NCBI GenBank assembly: GCA_029243485.1
Contig: JAQWRY010000086.1
Coordinates: 372,001-436,000, forward strand
Direction: 5' to 3'
Length of the DNA: 64,000 nucleotides
DNA from: Candidatus Binatia bacterium
Lineage (GTDB): Bacteria > Desulfobacterota > Binatia > UBA12015
Under the pieces are notes generated by a model that was given only the letters and a program-made list of their open reading frames with translations, did not search any database and was not told the DNA's origin. Positions within the stretch are counted from its first letter, which is position 1. Each line of letters begins with the position of its first letter. A program made the translations under genes and the position numbers. Positions 51,825 to 60,390 of this stretch are shown one piece after another.

Positions 51825-52778
51825 GTGTCTCAGGAACGAGACACAAACTACGGCGTGGTGGCGAGCCTGGACGAACTCGTCCGCCAGCGGTCGCCTTTCC
51901 GCTCGGTGGGGATCTCACCCACTGGGCGCGTGCGAACTTTGCAGTCGGGCTCCTACGACTCGGCCTTTCATGGTCGGGGCATGGAGTTCGACGAGTCGCG
52001 GGAGTACCAGGCCGGCGACGACGTGAGGACGATCGACTGGCGCGTCATGGCGCGAACTGGCCGCGTTCACACGAAGCTCTTCCACGAAGAGCGCGAGCGA
52101 CCGGTTCTCCTGCTGGTCGACGCGCGCCTTCCCATGCGCTTCGGCACGCGGGACTCGTTCAAGTCGGTTCTCGCCGCTCGAGCGGCCGCGACTTTGGCGT
52201 GGGCCGCTCGCGATGCGGGCGACCGGGTCGGCGGTCTCATCCTCACGCCCTCGGGGCATCGAGAGGTGGCACCGCAACGAACGCGGGGTCGCCTCGTCGG
52301 GTTTCTTCGTCAACTGAGCGATGCGACCGCGGACGAGACTGAGGGCACGGCTCTCCCGCTCTCCGAAGGGCTCGCTCGCCTCGGGCGGGTCGCCCGTCCC
52401 GGCACGTTGGTGCTTCTCCTGAGCGACTTTCACGATCTCGACGACGACGTCGAGCGCGAGATCGGGCGATTGGCGCGTCGTTGCGACGTCGCGTGTCTAC
52501 TCGTGCACGACGTGCTCGAGTCGAGCGCGCCGGCGTCCGGGGACTACCGGATCAGTGACGGCGAGCGGGTCCTCCGCCTCCCGACCGAGAACGAAGGTTG
52601 GCGTACCGAGTACGCCGAGCGGTTCGCGGAACGACGCAATCGCTTGGAGAAGACGTGCAGTCGCAATCGCGCGGCGTTCCTTCCCCTGCAGACGGGCGAG
52701 GACTGCCAGACCGTGCTGCGTGCGGATCGGTTCGCCCGTGCGTTCGGCGGCGCGCGCGCCGCGGGAGGTCAGGCATGA
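51825..52778 (+). CDS. DUF58-domain protein (Bat operon)
   Basis: A 317-residue protein with a DUF58 core (GMEFDESREYQAGDDVRTIDWRVMART) and a VWA-like fold downstream (ERPVLLLVDARLPMRFG, GTLVLLLSDFHDLDDDVERE). Such proteins are constant partners of MoxR and are thought to bind the ATPase. The GTG start at 51825 lies three bases after the moxR stop and the stop overlaps the DUF4381 gene. It is cytoplasmic with no membrane segment in view. Confidence 0.92.
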   Translation: MSQERDTNYGVVASLDELVRQRSPFRSVGISPTGRVRTLQSGSYDSAFHGRGMEFDESREYQAGDDVRTIDWRVMARTGRVHTKLFHEERERPVLLLVDARLPMRFGTRDSFKSVLAARAAATLAWAARDAGDRVGGLILTPSGHREVAPQRTRGRLVGFLRQLSDATADETEGTALPLSEGLARLGRVARPGTLVLLLSDFHDLDDDVEREIGRLARRCDVACLLVHDVLESSAPASGDYRISDGERVLRLPTENEGWRTEYAERFAERRNRLEKTCSRNRAAFLPLQTGEDCQTVLRADRFARAFGGARAAGGQA

Positions 52779-53314
52779 ACGCACCCACGGATTTGATGAA
52801 TGCCGCGGCCGGCGGCGCGCAGGGAGACCCTCTCGCTGCGCTTCGCGGAATTCATTTTCCCGCTGCGGTCGGCATGTGGCCACCGGCCCCGGGCTGGTGG
52901 ATCGCGCTGGCGGTGGTCGTCGCCTTGCTCGTCCTCACCGTCGTGGGGATCCGGATCCGACGGGCCAGTCTCGCCCACCACGCCCTCTGTGAACTTGAAA
53001 CCATCGACGGAGCGTCGGCCGACTTCCAGGGGCTGGCGACCTCCGTCTCGGCGCTTCTGCGCCGGGTCGCCCTTACCCGCTTCGGTCGAACCCAAGTCGC
53101 CAGTCTGCACGGGTCGGCCTGGCAGGAGTTCCTGTCGGAGACGAGCCCGCGCGAGAAGCGCAGGCGGGTGTCGTTCGACGAGGACATGGGCCAGCTCCTC
53201 GCGATGGCGCCGTACGCACCGCCCGGCTCGGCTTCGTTCGAGTTGGAAGGGACGAGCGTAGGACGCAAGGGCGTCGTCGCTGCTGCGCGCGATTGGATCC
53301 GGTGGAACACATGA
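52775..53314 (+). CDS. DUF4381-type membrane protein (Bat operon)
   Basis: A 179-residue protein with one strong membrane helix (WWIALAVVVALLVLTVVGIRI, residues about 41-61) and a helical cytoplasmic C-terminal half (TSVSALLRRVALTRFGRTQVASL, GSAWQEFLSE). The sequence around WPPAPGWWIAL is typical of DUF4381. Start at ATG 52775 overlaps the DUF58 stop by four bases. It sits between DUF58 and BatA, its usual place. Confidence 0.85.
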   Translation: MNAPTDLMNAAAGGAQGDPLAALRGIHFPAAVGMWPPAPGWWIALAVVVALLVLTVVGIRIRRASLAHHALCELETIDGASADFQGLATSVSALLRRVALTRFGRTQVASLHGSAWQEFLSETSPREKRRRVSFDEDMGQLLAMAPYAPPGSASFELEGTSVGRKGVVAAARDWIRWNT

Positions 53315-54333
53315 TGGAATTCGGTTGGCCTTGGGCCTTTGCGTTGGTGCCCCTTCCCTTTGTCGTGCGCCGCTTCTTCCCCGCTGCGCCGCAGACGCGG
53401 GCCGGGGCGCTGCGCGTTCCCTTCTTCGATTCCATCGCCTCGATGCGTGGCGGTCTCCTCCCCCCCACGCTCGGCCGTCGGGCGCTGCTCGCCGTCATGA
53501 CCACGGCATGGATTTTTCTGGTCGTGGCGGCGGCACGCCCGATGTGGGTCGGCGAGCCCGTCGCGTTGCCGGCAGAAGGCCGCGACCTGATGCTGGCCGT
53601 CGACCTTTCGGGCAGCATGGCGCGGGAGGACTTCACTCTCGGTGGGCGCGCGGCCGATCGGCTGACCGTGGTGAAGGAGGTCGCCGAGGACTTCATCGGT
53701 CGGCGCGAAGGTGACCGGCTGGGTCTCGTTCTCTTCGGAACGCGAGCCTATCTGCAGGCGCCGCTCACGTTCGATCGACCGACGGTGCAGACGCTGCTCG
53801 ACGAGGCCCAGATTGGCCTCGCGGGTGAGGAGACGGCGATCGGCGACGCGATCGGGATCGCGACCAAGCGACTCCGCGATCGGCCCGCCGACAGCCGCGT
53901 TCTGGTTCTGCTGACCGATGGTGCCAGCAACGCGGGCGCTCTCGATCCTGTCGACGCGGCGCGACTCGCAGCGGCCGAGGGGATCCGCATCTACACGATC
54001 GGCGTCGGTGCGGATCAGATTGCGATGCGGAGCGCGTTTGGGACCCGCATGGTGAACCCATCGGCGGACCTCGACGAGCGAGCGCTCTCGGAGATCGCAG
54101 ACCTCACCGGCGGTGCGTACTTCCGCGCCAAGAATATCGAAGGGCTCGCGAACGTCTATCGCGAGATCGACCGTCTGGAGCCCGCCGTCGCCGAGCCGCT
54201 CTACGTACGACCGACCAAGGACCTGTTCGAGTGGCCGCTCGGAATTGCCCTCGCGCTGAGCCTGGGCATCGGACTCGCAGAGATCCGGCCCTCGTTCGGC
54301 GCCACCGGCCACGTCTCTTCCGAGGTAGCCTGA
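53311..54333 (+). CDS. BatA-type von Willebrand factor A membrane protein
   Basis: A 340-residue membrane-anchored VWA protein. A hydrophobic N-terminus (FGWPWAFALVPLPFVVRRF) and a second helix (ALLAVMTTAWIFLVVAAA) precede the VWA domain. MIDAS is intact: DLSGSMARED (DxSxS), the threonine in GEETAIGDAIG and LTDGASNAG. A C-terminal membrane helix follows (LGIALALSLGIGLAEI). The ATG at 53311 overlaps the DUF4381 stop (ATGA). Bat proteins are linked to oxygen tolerance and envelope stress. Confidence 0.9.
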   Translation: MMEFGWPWAFALVPLPFVVRRFFPAAPQTRAGALRVPFFDSIASMRGGLLPPTLGRRALLAVMTTAWIFLVVAAARPMWVGEPVALPAEGRDLMLAVDLSGSMAREDFTLGGRAADRLTVVKEVAEDFIGRREGDRLGLVLFGTRAYLQAPLTFDRPTVQTLLDEAQIGLAGEETAIGDAIGIATKRLRDRPADSRVLVLLTDGASNAGALDPVDAARLAAAEGIRIYTIGVGADQIAMRSAFGTRMVNPSADLDERALSEIADLTGGAYFRAKNIEGLANVYREIDRLEPAVAEPLYVRPTKDLFEWPLGIALALSLGIGLAEIRPSFGATGHVSSEVA

Positions 54334-56342
54334 TGATTCCAACCGACTTTCATTTCGAGCGCCCCCTGTTGCTTCTGGCCCTGCTGCCGGCTGCGTTCGT
54401 GCTCTGGCACTGCGTCCGCGCGGCGACGCGTGGGACCGCGTGGCGTGATGCGGTGGATGCGCATCTGTTGCGTCACCTCACTCTCCCCGGAGAGGGAGGC
54501 ACCCGAACCTGGCCGTTCTGGATGCTCGGCGCCGGCTGGCTTGCTGCGAGTCTGGCGATGGCGGGCCCGAGTTGGGAGCGCGTCGCACAGCCGACGACGA
54601 AGACGACCGAGGCCACGGTCGTGGCGCTCGACATGTCCGTTTCGATGGACGCCGAGGACCTCACGCCGTCGCGTCTCGCGCGGGCGCGCTACAAGTTGCA
54701 AGACGTTCTCGAGCGTAGCGCCGGCGGACAGGTCGGCCTCGTGATCTACTCGGACGAACCCTTCGTGGCGTCCCCCCTGACCGACGATGGGCGCGTCATC
54801 GCGGAGATGATCCCGACGCTCACGAGCGACATCATGCCGGGGCGGGGGAGTCGTCCCGATCGTGCAATCGATCAAGCGGCCGCGCTTCTCGAACAAGCTG
54901 GCGTCCCCGGAGGACGGATTCTCGTCTTCGGGGACTCGGCCGGGGACGACCCCTCTGCGACTCGCGCGGCCGCCGCTCGTGCCGCAGAGAGTGGCAGGCG
55001 TGTTTCGGTGCTCGCTATCGGAACGCAGGAGGGTGCTCCGGTCCCCGACGGGCGCGGGGGTTTCGCGCGGACGGCGGACGGCGAGAGGTTTCTGGCCAGT
55101 GTTCCCGTCGATGAACTTCGGGCGCTCGCGGCGTCGGGTGGCGGTCGGTTCGCGAACTTGACCTCCGGCGAGACCGACCTGGACGTTCTGCTCGCCGAGC
55201 GGCTGTCACTTGCGAGCACGAGCGACGATGCGTCGGTATCGGCGGCGAACGTCGAGATCTGGAAGGACGCGGGCGTGTACCTGCTCTTTCTGCCGATCCT
55301 GCTCGCGCCGTTGGCCTTCCGACGGGGTTGGCTTGCGGTCGTCCTGATCGGGATCGCGCTCAGTGCGCCGTCCGAAGCGCGAGCCGGCGTGTGGGACGAT
55401 CTCTGGCAGACCCCGGATCAGCAGGGAGCCGAGGCGCTCGCCGCGGGTGATGCCGAGAGCGCTTCGGACCTCTTCGAGGCGTCCGACTGGCGTGCGGCTG
55501 CGCAATACGAGAGCGGCGAATACGAAGAAGCGAGCACCCAGTTTGCGGCGCTGTTCGGGGAGGAGAATCGTTACAATCTGGGGAACGCTCTGGCGCGAAC
55601 CGGAAAGCTGGAAGAGGCGATCTCGGCGTACGACGAAGTCCTCGAGGCCGAGCCCGGCCACGAGGACGCGACGTTCAACCGAGACCTGGTCGAGAAGCTG
55701 CTCGACCAACAACAGCAAGAACAGCAGCAACAGCAGTCGCAGAACGGCGAGGGCTCCGAGGACCCCGAACAGCAGCCCGAGGATGGCGAGGGCCAGGAAC
55801 AAGAGCAGAGCGAGGCCGACGGGGGCGGCGAGGAACAGCCGCAAGAGAACGCTTCGCAGTCCGGGGGCGAAGGCGCGGAGCAAAAGGAGTCGGTTTCCGA
55901 GCAAGCGTCCTCCGAGAGCGAAGGCGAGCCTTCGACCGAGCAACGGGAGACGGCTTCCGGTGAAGGCGAGGAGTCCGAACGAGAGCCGTCCGCTCAGGCG
56001 AAGAGCGGCAGTGAGCAGGAAGATCCGTCGAGCGAGCAACAGGCCCAGCGGCCCGAAGTCGAGGAGGGGGACGGATCGAACTCCGTCAGCGACCGCCTCG
56101 ACGAGGCACTTGAGAATGCCGAGGCCGAGGGGCCGGGCGAGCCGGGTTCCCAGATGGCCGCGACCGAAGCAGCCGAGCCGATCTCCGAAGAGGAGCAGGC
56201 TCGCGAACAGATGCTCCGCCAGGTCCCTGACGACCCGTCGGGTCTCCTGCGCGCGAAGATCCATCGCAAGTACGCCGAGAAGCGATTCGCCGAGCAGCAG
56301 CGTCGGCTCGTGCAGCAACGAGGAGGCAACTCATGGTGGTGA
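54333..56342 (+). CDS. Fused BatB-BatC protein (VWA plus TPR plus Q/E-rich tail)
   Basis: A 669-residue protein. The N-terminal BatB part has membrane helices, the VWA MIDAS in VALDMSVSMDAED and a further helix at about 310-350 (YLLFLPILLAPLAFRRGWLAV). A tetratricopeptide region (about 385-455: AAQYESGEYEEASTQFAALF, YNLGNALARTGKLEEAISAYDE) corresponds to BatC. Residues about 459-640 are low-complexity, rich in glutamine, glutamate and serine. The end (REQMLRQVPDDPSGLLRAKI) is the conserved BatC C-terminus. It overlaps the BatA stop by one base and BatD by ten. Confidence 0.88.
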   Translation: MIPTDFHFERPLLLLALLPAAFVLWHCVRAATRGTAWRDAVDAHLLRHLTLPGEGGTRTWPFWMLGAGWLAASLAMAGPSWERVAQPTTKTTEATVVALDMSVSMDAEDLTPSRLARARYKLQDVLERSAGGQVGLVIYSDEPFVASPLTDDGRVIAEMIPTLTSDIMPGRGSRPDRAIDQAAALLEQAGVPGGRILVFGDSAGDDPSATRAAAARAAESGRRVSVLAIGTQEGAPVPDGRGGFARTADGERFLASVPVDELRALAASGGGRFANLTSGETDLDVLLAERLSLASTSDDASVSAANVEIWKDAGVYLLFLPILLAPLAFRRGWLAVVLIGIALSAPSEARAGVWDDLWQTPDQQGAEALAAGDAESASDLFEASDWRAAAQYESGEYEEASTQFAALFGEENRYNLGNALARTGKLEEAISAYDEVLEAEPGHEDATFNRDLVEKLLDQQQQEQQQQQSQNGEGSEDPEQQPEDGEGQEQEQSEADGGGEEQPQENASQSGGEGAEQKESVSEQASSESEGEPSTEQRETASGEGEESEREPSAQAKSGSEQEDPSSEQQAQRPEVEEGDGSNSVSDRLDEALENAEAEGPGEPGSQMAATEAAEPISEEEQAREQMLRQVPDDPSGLLRAKIHRKYAEKRFAEQQRRLVQQRGGNSWW

Positions 56343-58114
56343 GCCACATCCGAACCCTGGCCGTCGTCACGGCATTCACCCTCGTGGCCTCGACCGCTTC
56401 CGCGGCCGGTCTCGAGGCACGCCTCGGACACTCCGTGGTTCGCGCCGGGGAGCACGTGCAACTCCAGCTTCGTGCGCCCATCGACGGCTCGGTGGCGACG
56501 CCCGATCTGTCTCCCCTGGAACGCGACTTCGAGATTCTCGGTACGCAACAGAGTCAGAGAATCACCGTGGTGAACGGACGCCGCGAGGCGAGTGTCGACT
56601 GGACGGTCACGCTCCTGCCGCGCAGCACCGGTGAGATCGTGATCCCGCCCCTGCACGCCGGCGCCGCGACGAGCGAGCCGCTTCGGATCCGTGTGGCCGA
56701 GGCGGCGCCCCCGCCGAGCCGCGCGGACGCGCCCGACTTGTTCGTCGAGAGCACGGTGGACCAGATCTCGCCGTACGTTCAGGGCGAGGTCCGCTACACG
56801 GTGAAAGTGTACGACGGCATCGGGATTCGCGGGGGTGGTCTCACCGCACCGCAGGTCGAGAACGCGCGAGTGACCGTGGCCGGCGAGGGGCGGACCTACG
56901 AGGAGACCGTGAAAGGCCGCCGTTACCAGGTCCATGAGCGCGAGTACGTTCTCGCGCCTCAGGCGAGCGGCAAGATGGTCGTCGCCCCGGTGACGCTCGA
57001 GGCGCGGATCGCCGACCCGGGCGCGCGCGGCCGGTCGCCGGTCGCCGACTTCTTCGGCGGCCAGGATCCGTTCGGCGCAACGTTCGGACGCTTCGGGTCT
57101 GGTCTGTTCGATCAGATGATGAACCCGGGTCGCCAGATCCGGGTGCGCTCGAACGCGATCGAGATCGACGTGCAAGCGCGTCCGGACGGTGCGCAGGGAT
57201 GGTTCCTGCCCGCCAAGCACGTGGAGATCGCCGAAGCCTTCGAGCCGGCCTCGCCGTCGTTCCGGGTCGGCGAAGCGGTGAAGCGGACGGTGACGCTCCG
57301 CGCGCTCGGTGCGTCGGCGGAGCAGCTTCCGGCGTTCGAGATTCCGGCCGTCGAAGGAGTTCGCCAGTACGACGAGGGCTCCCGCGACGGAACCCTGCCA
57401 ACGGACGATGGGACGGTCTCGGTGCGCGAACAGACCGTTGCGCTCGTGCCCTCGAGCCCGGGCGCGGTGATCCTGCCCCCGGTGCAGGTGACGTGGTGGG
57501 ATGCGACGAACGAAGTCGAGCGTACCGCGGAGCTGCCCGCGCGCGAGATCCAGGTCCTCCCGGCAATGGGCGCGGCGACCACTGTCCCGGCGCCGGCAAG
57601 TGCACCCATTGCCAAGCCGGCCGTAACGAATCCGGAACCGTCGGTGGGCTCGACGGAGCCTGCCGCGAAAGAAACCGGACTTCTCGAGGGATGGCTTCCC
57701 GCCCTGGCGGCACTTCTCCTCGGACTCGGGGGTGCTTGGGTCGTTGTGCTGCGCCGCCGGCGTTCCGTGGGTGACCCTGCATCCGAACCCGGTGCGCCCC
57801 ATCTCCTGAAGGAGGTCCAGAAGGCCTGTGGCGCGGCGGACCCCGCCGGAACGCGGGATGCGCTCGTTCGGTGGGCACGCGCCCGTTTCGGGGTCGGTGC
57901 ACCGGCGAATCCGCGGATGATCGCGCTTCGTCTGGGGCACGACGAGTTCTCCTCCGAGGCTCTGAGGCTCGATCGCAGCCTGTATGCGCCCGGTGCGGAC
58001 GCCTTCGATGGGGCGCGCTTCTGGCAGCAACTGCGCCTGGCCCTGCGGGCCGAAGGTGCCGCCGATCGTTCGACGGCGCCGCAGGTTCTCCCGGAGCTCT
58101 ATCCGTCGAGGTGA
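56333..58114 (+). CDS. BatD-type oxygen tolerance protein
   Basis: A 593-residue exported membrane protein. Signal peptide near residues 1-25 (TLAVVTAFTLVASTASAAGL). The bulk is beta-rich repeats typical of BatD (FEILGTQQSQRITVVNGRRE, VRYTVKVYDGIGIRGGGL). A single helix at about 445-468 (WLPALAALLLGLGGAWVVVL) leads to a cytoplasmic helical domain (WARARFGVGAPANPRM). It starts ten bases before the BatB/C stop and ends overlapping a convergent gene by 16 bases. Confidence 0.9.
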   Translation: MVVSHIRTLAVVTAFTLVASTASAAGLEARLGHSVVRAGEHVQLQLRAPIDGSVATPDLSPLERDFEILGTQQSQRITVVNGRREASVDWTVTLLPRSTGEIVIPPLHAGAATSEPLRIRVAEAAPPPSRADAPDLFVESTVDQISPYVQGEVRYTVKVYDGIGIRGGGLTAPQVENARVTVAGEGRTYEETVKGRRYQVHEREYVLAPQASGKMVVAPVTLEARIADPGARGRSPVADFFGGQDPFGATFGRFGSGLFDQMMNPGRQIRVRSNAIEIDVQARPDGAQGWFLPAKHVEIAEAFEPASPSFRVGEAVKRTVTLRALGASAEQLPAFEIPAVEGVRQYDEGSRDGTLPTDDGTVSVREQTVALVPSSPGAVILPPVQVTWWDATNEVERTAELPAREIQVLPAMGAATTVPAPASAPIAKPAVTNPEPSVGSTEPAAKETGLLEGWLPALAALLLGLGGAWVVVLRRRRSVGDPASEPGAPHLLKEVQKACGAADPAGTRDALVRWARARFGVGAPANPRMIALRLGHDEFSSEALRLDRSLYAPGADAFDGARFWQQLRLALRAEGAADRSTAPQVLPELYPSR

Positions 58115-60372
58115 ATCGCGGATACGCTCGCGCGCGGGGCGAGGAAATACGGACTTTTCCAACCCACGAGGTTCTGCGGGGACGGCTCCTCTCGCTCCGA
58201 TCGCACCGAGAGCTCCAGGATGACGGCCTTGCCGGCGAACGCGGCGAGGTCGACGGTGGACTTGTTCCAGGCCCGGTCCTCCACCTCCATCGCGGGGTCC
58301 AGATCCCTTTCGAACAGGACGTGTCGCGCGGGGTTCAGTGGTTCCTTCAAAACCATTCGGAAGGTGAACGGGCCGCCCTTCACGTCGAGCCACCGGTCGG
58401 GGTTCACGCCGAAACCGAAGTTCAGCAGAGTCTGCTTTTCAGGGACGAACACCATGAGGCGAGTTCGTCTGCCGACCGGCTGGGTCAGGACCTCGTCGAA
58501 CGACCAGGTTTCCCACTTGGCGCCGTTCAACTTCTTGCGGAGCTGACCCGCGAGGGGAATCGGAAGAGACGGGGGCGGTACCTGGAGCCGGAGTCCCATG
58601 ACGATGGGCCCGTGCGTCTCGCGTGAGAAGACTCGCTCGACCTCGAAGTTCTCGACCAGGTGATCGAACAGCTTCGGCGCGTTGGTTCGGAACGCGCCCA
58701 GGTGCTGGTACTGCGAGACACTGTAGATCACGTTCGTGATCCCCTTGTTCTCGAAGTCGGCGATGATCTTCTCGTCGCGGTTCTCGTTCTGCGACGGCCA
58801 GACGACGTAGTAGCCACCGGCCGTGGTACGTCCCGCGAGGAACCCCAGCATCGGCTGCACCGGGTACACGGGAACGGGTGTTCCCGGGGGTGCGGCCGCA
58901 TCGAGGTACTCGACGACGTCTTGAATGATGGGTCCGTTCTGCGGATCGCCGTAGACGCCACCGCGCGGCATGTCGAGCGGCCAATTGATTCGATGCCGCA
59001 GGTCGATCATCAGCGCGATGGAAAGACCGAGCGTGCACACCATGACAAAGGCCGTCACGGCGCCTGTCGCTCTGCGCGCAGGAGTCGGAAGCGTCCGCAT
59101 GGTGTCGTATAGGAGGACGGCACCGAGCGTGATGCTCGGCGGGTACACCATCATGAGGTGGACCCAATCGCGCGGCTTGTTGAACGCCAGCAGGAATCCA
59201 CCGGCAAACGCGAGGAGGAGAAGCCGTCGTTCACCATAGTCGGGGTCGTCTCCGGCCATACGACCGCGAATGATCTTCGTTCCCCAGAGAGTCGCGGCGG
59301 TGAAGTACGATAGGATCGGCGCCCAGTAGAACAGCTTCAGCGTTACGTCCCAGAAGGCCGTGTCGAGGTACAGCGGCCCGCTGCTCATCTCGCTGACGAA
59401 ACAGCCCGGGCACGGGTACCACCACAAGGTGGCGAGGATGGCAGGGAAGTAGCTGCCGATCTCCGCGCGCAGATTCGAATCCTGACCCCAGAGCGGCCAG
59501 AGGTCGGGAAGCGCGGTGAAGTGGAGCTTGTCCATCAGCGTGAATGGGAAGACCCACGTCTGATCGATCATGGCTTCGAGCGCGCCTTGAGACGCGAAGT
59601 AGAGAATCGAGGGCACGACGATGGCGAGCGCGGCGAGCCCGAGCGTTGCGCCGGGCAGGAGTGCGCCGAAGAACGTGGGGCGCTTCTTCGCGTCGAGCCA
59701 CGGGAGAATCAGCAACGCGAGCCCAAGGGAGCCGGTCACGGCGAGCCCGTAGTTCTGTTTGCTCATGATGCCCGCGCCGGCGCACAGCCCGGCGATGAGG
59801 ACGTAACCGAGGCTGCGTGTTCTTCGATAAACGCAGACGAGTGCGACCGCCGTCGTCATGAGAACGGCGGAAACGAGCGAGTAGCTGTAGATGTGCCAGT
59901 GCGGAAAGGCCCAGACGCGGTAGCAGAGCAGAGCGAACACGACGCCGAAACACCAACGACGCGACAGGAGCTCGCGACTAATGCGATAGATGGCCGCGCA
60001 GTAGAGTGCGAAGCCGCCCATGGCGAGGATGCGTGTGCTCTCGACGGAGGGCCCGGTGAAGCGAAACCACCACGACAGGAGGTAGAATGCGCCGGGGAAC
60101 GGCGCGTCGCTCGTGACGTCGCGATACAGGACTTTGCCTCGGTTGAGGTCGTCTGCGATGGCGAGGATGTAGCCCTCGTCCTGAAGGCTGAGCCAGCGGT
60201 CATGGATCGGCCACTGGAAGGCGACGGCGACGGCGACTACGGCGAAGCCCAACCAGATGTCGGTGCGGTCGAGCGGCTCCGGGCGGTCCCGGACGACGTC
60301 ACTCGCGCCGCCGGCGCCTGGGTTCCCGTCACTCATCCGGGCTACGATCACGGATGGCGGTAGCGGCGTCAA
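58099..60372 (-). CDS. GT-C-type glycosyltransferase-like integral membrane protein
   Basis: A 757-residue protein with about ten to eleven membrane helices in the first 480 residues and a soluble C-terminal domain. The first extracytoplasmic loop has an LQDEGYILAIADD motif, the D/E position used by ArnT/PMT enzymes for metal or acceptor binding. It probably transfers sugars from polyprenyl phosphate. Start at 60372 or M13 at 60336. Operon-like with the next gene (18-base gap). Confidence 0.78.
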   Translation of the reverse strand: MTPLPPSVIVARMSDGNPGAGGASDVVRDRPEPLDRTDIWLGFAVVAVAVAFQWPIHDRWLSLQDEGYILAIADDLNRGKVLYRDVTSDAPFPGAFYLLSWWFRFTGPSVESTRILAMGGFALYCAAIYRISRELLSRRWCFGVVFALLCYRVWAFPHWHIYSYSLVSAVLMTTAVALVCVYRRTRSLGYVLIAGLCAGAGIMSKQNYGLAVTGSLGLALLILPWLDAKKRPTFFGALLPGATLGLAALAIVVPSILYFASQGALEAMIDQTWVFPFTLMDKLHFTALPDLWPLWGQDSNLRAEIGSYFPAILATLWWYPCPGCFVSEMSSGPLYLDTAFWDVTLKLFYWAPILSYFTAATLWGTKIIRGRMAGDDPDYGERRLLLLAFAGGFLLAFNKPRDWVHLMMVYPPSITLGAVLLYDTMRTLPTPARRATGAVTAFVMVCTLGLSIALMIDLRHRINWPLDMPRGGVYGDPQNGPIIQDVVEYLDAAAPPGTPVPVYPVQPMLGFLAGRTTAGGYYVVWPSQNENRDEKIIADFENKGITNVIYSVSQYQHLGAFRTNAPKLFDHLVENFEVERVFSRETHGPIVMGLRLQVPPPSLPIPLAGQLRKKLNGAKWETWSFDEVLTQPVGRRTRLMVFVPEKQTLLNFGFGVNPDRWLDVKGGPFTFRMVLKEPLNPARHVLFERDLDPAMEVEDRAWNKSTVDLAAFAGKAVILELSVRSEREEPSPQNLVGWKSPYFLAPRASVSAIHLDG

Positions 60373-60390
60373 CGACGGGTGCCGGGGAAC

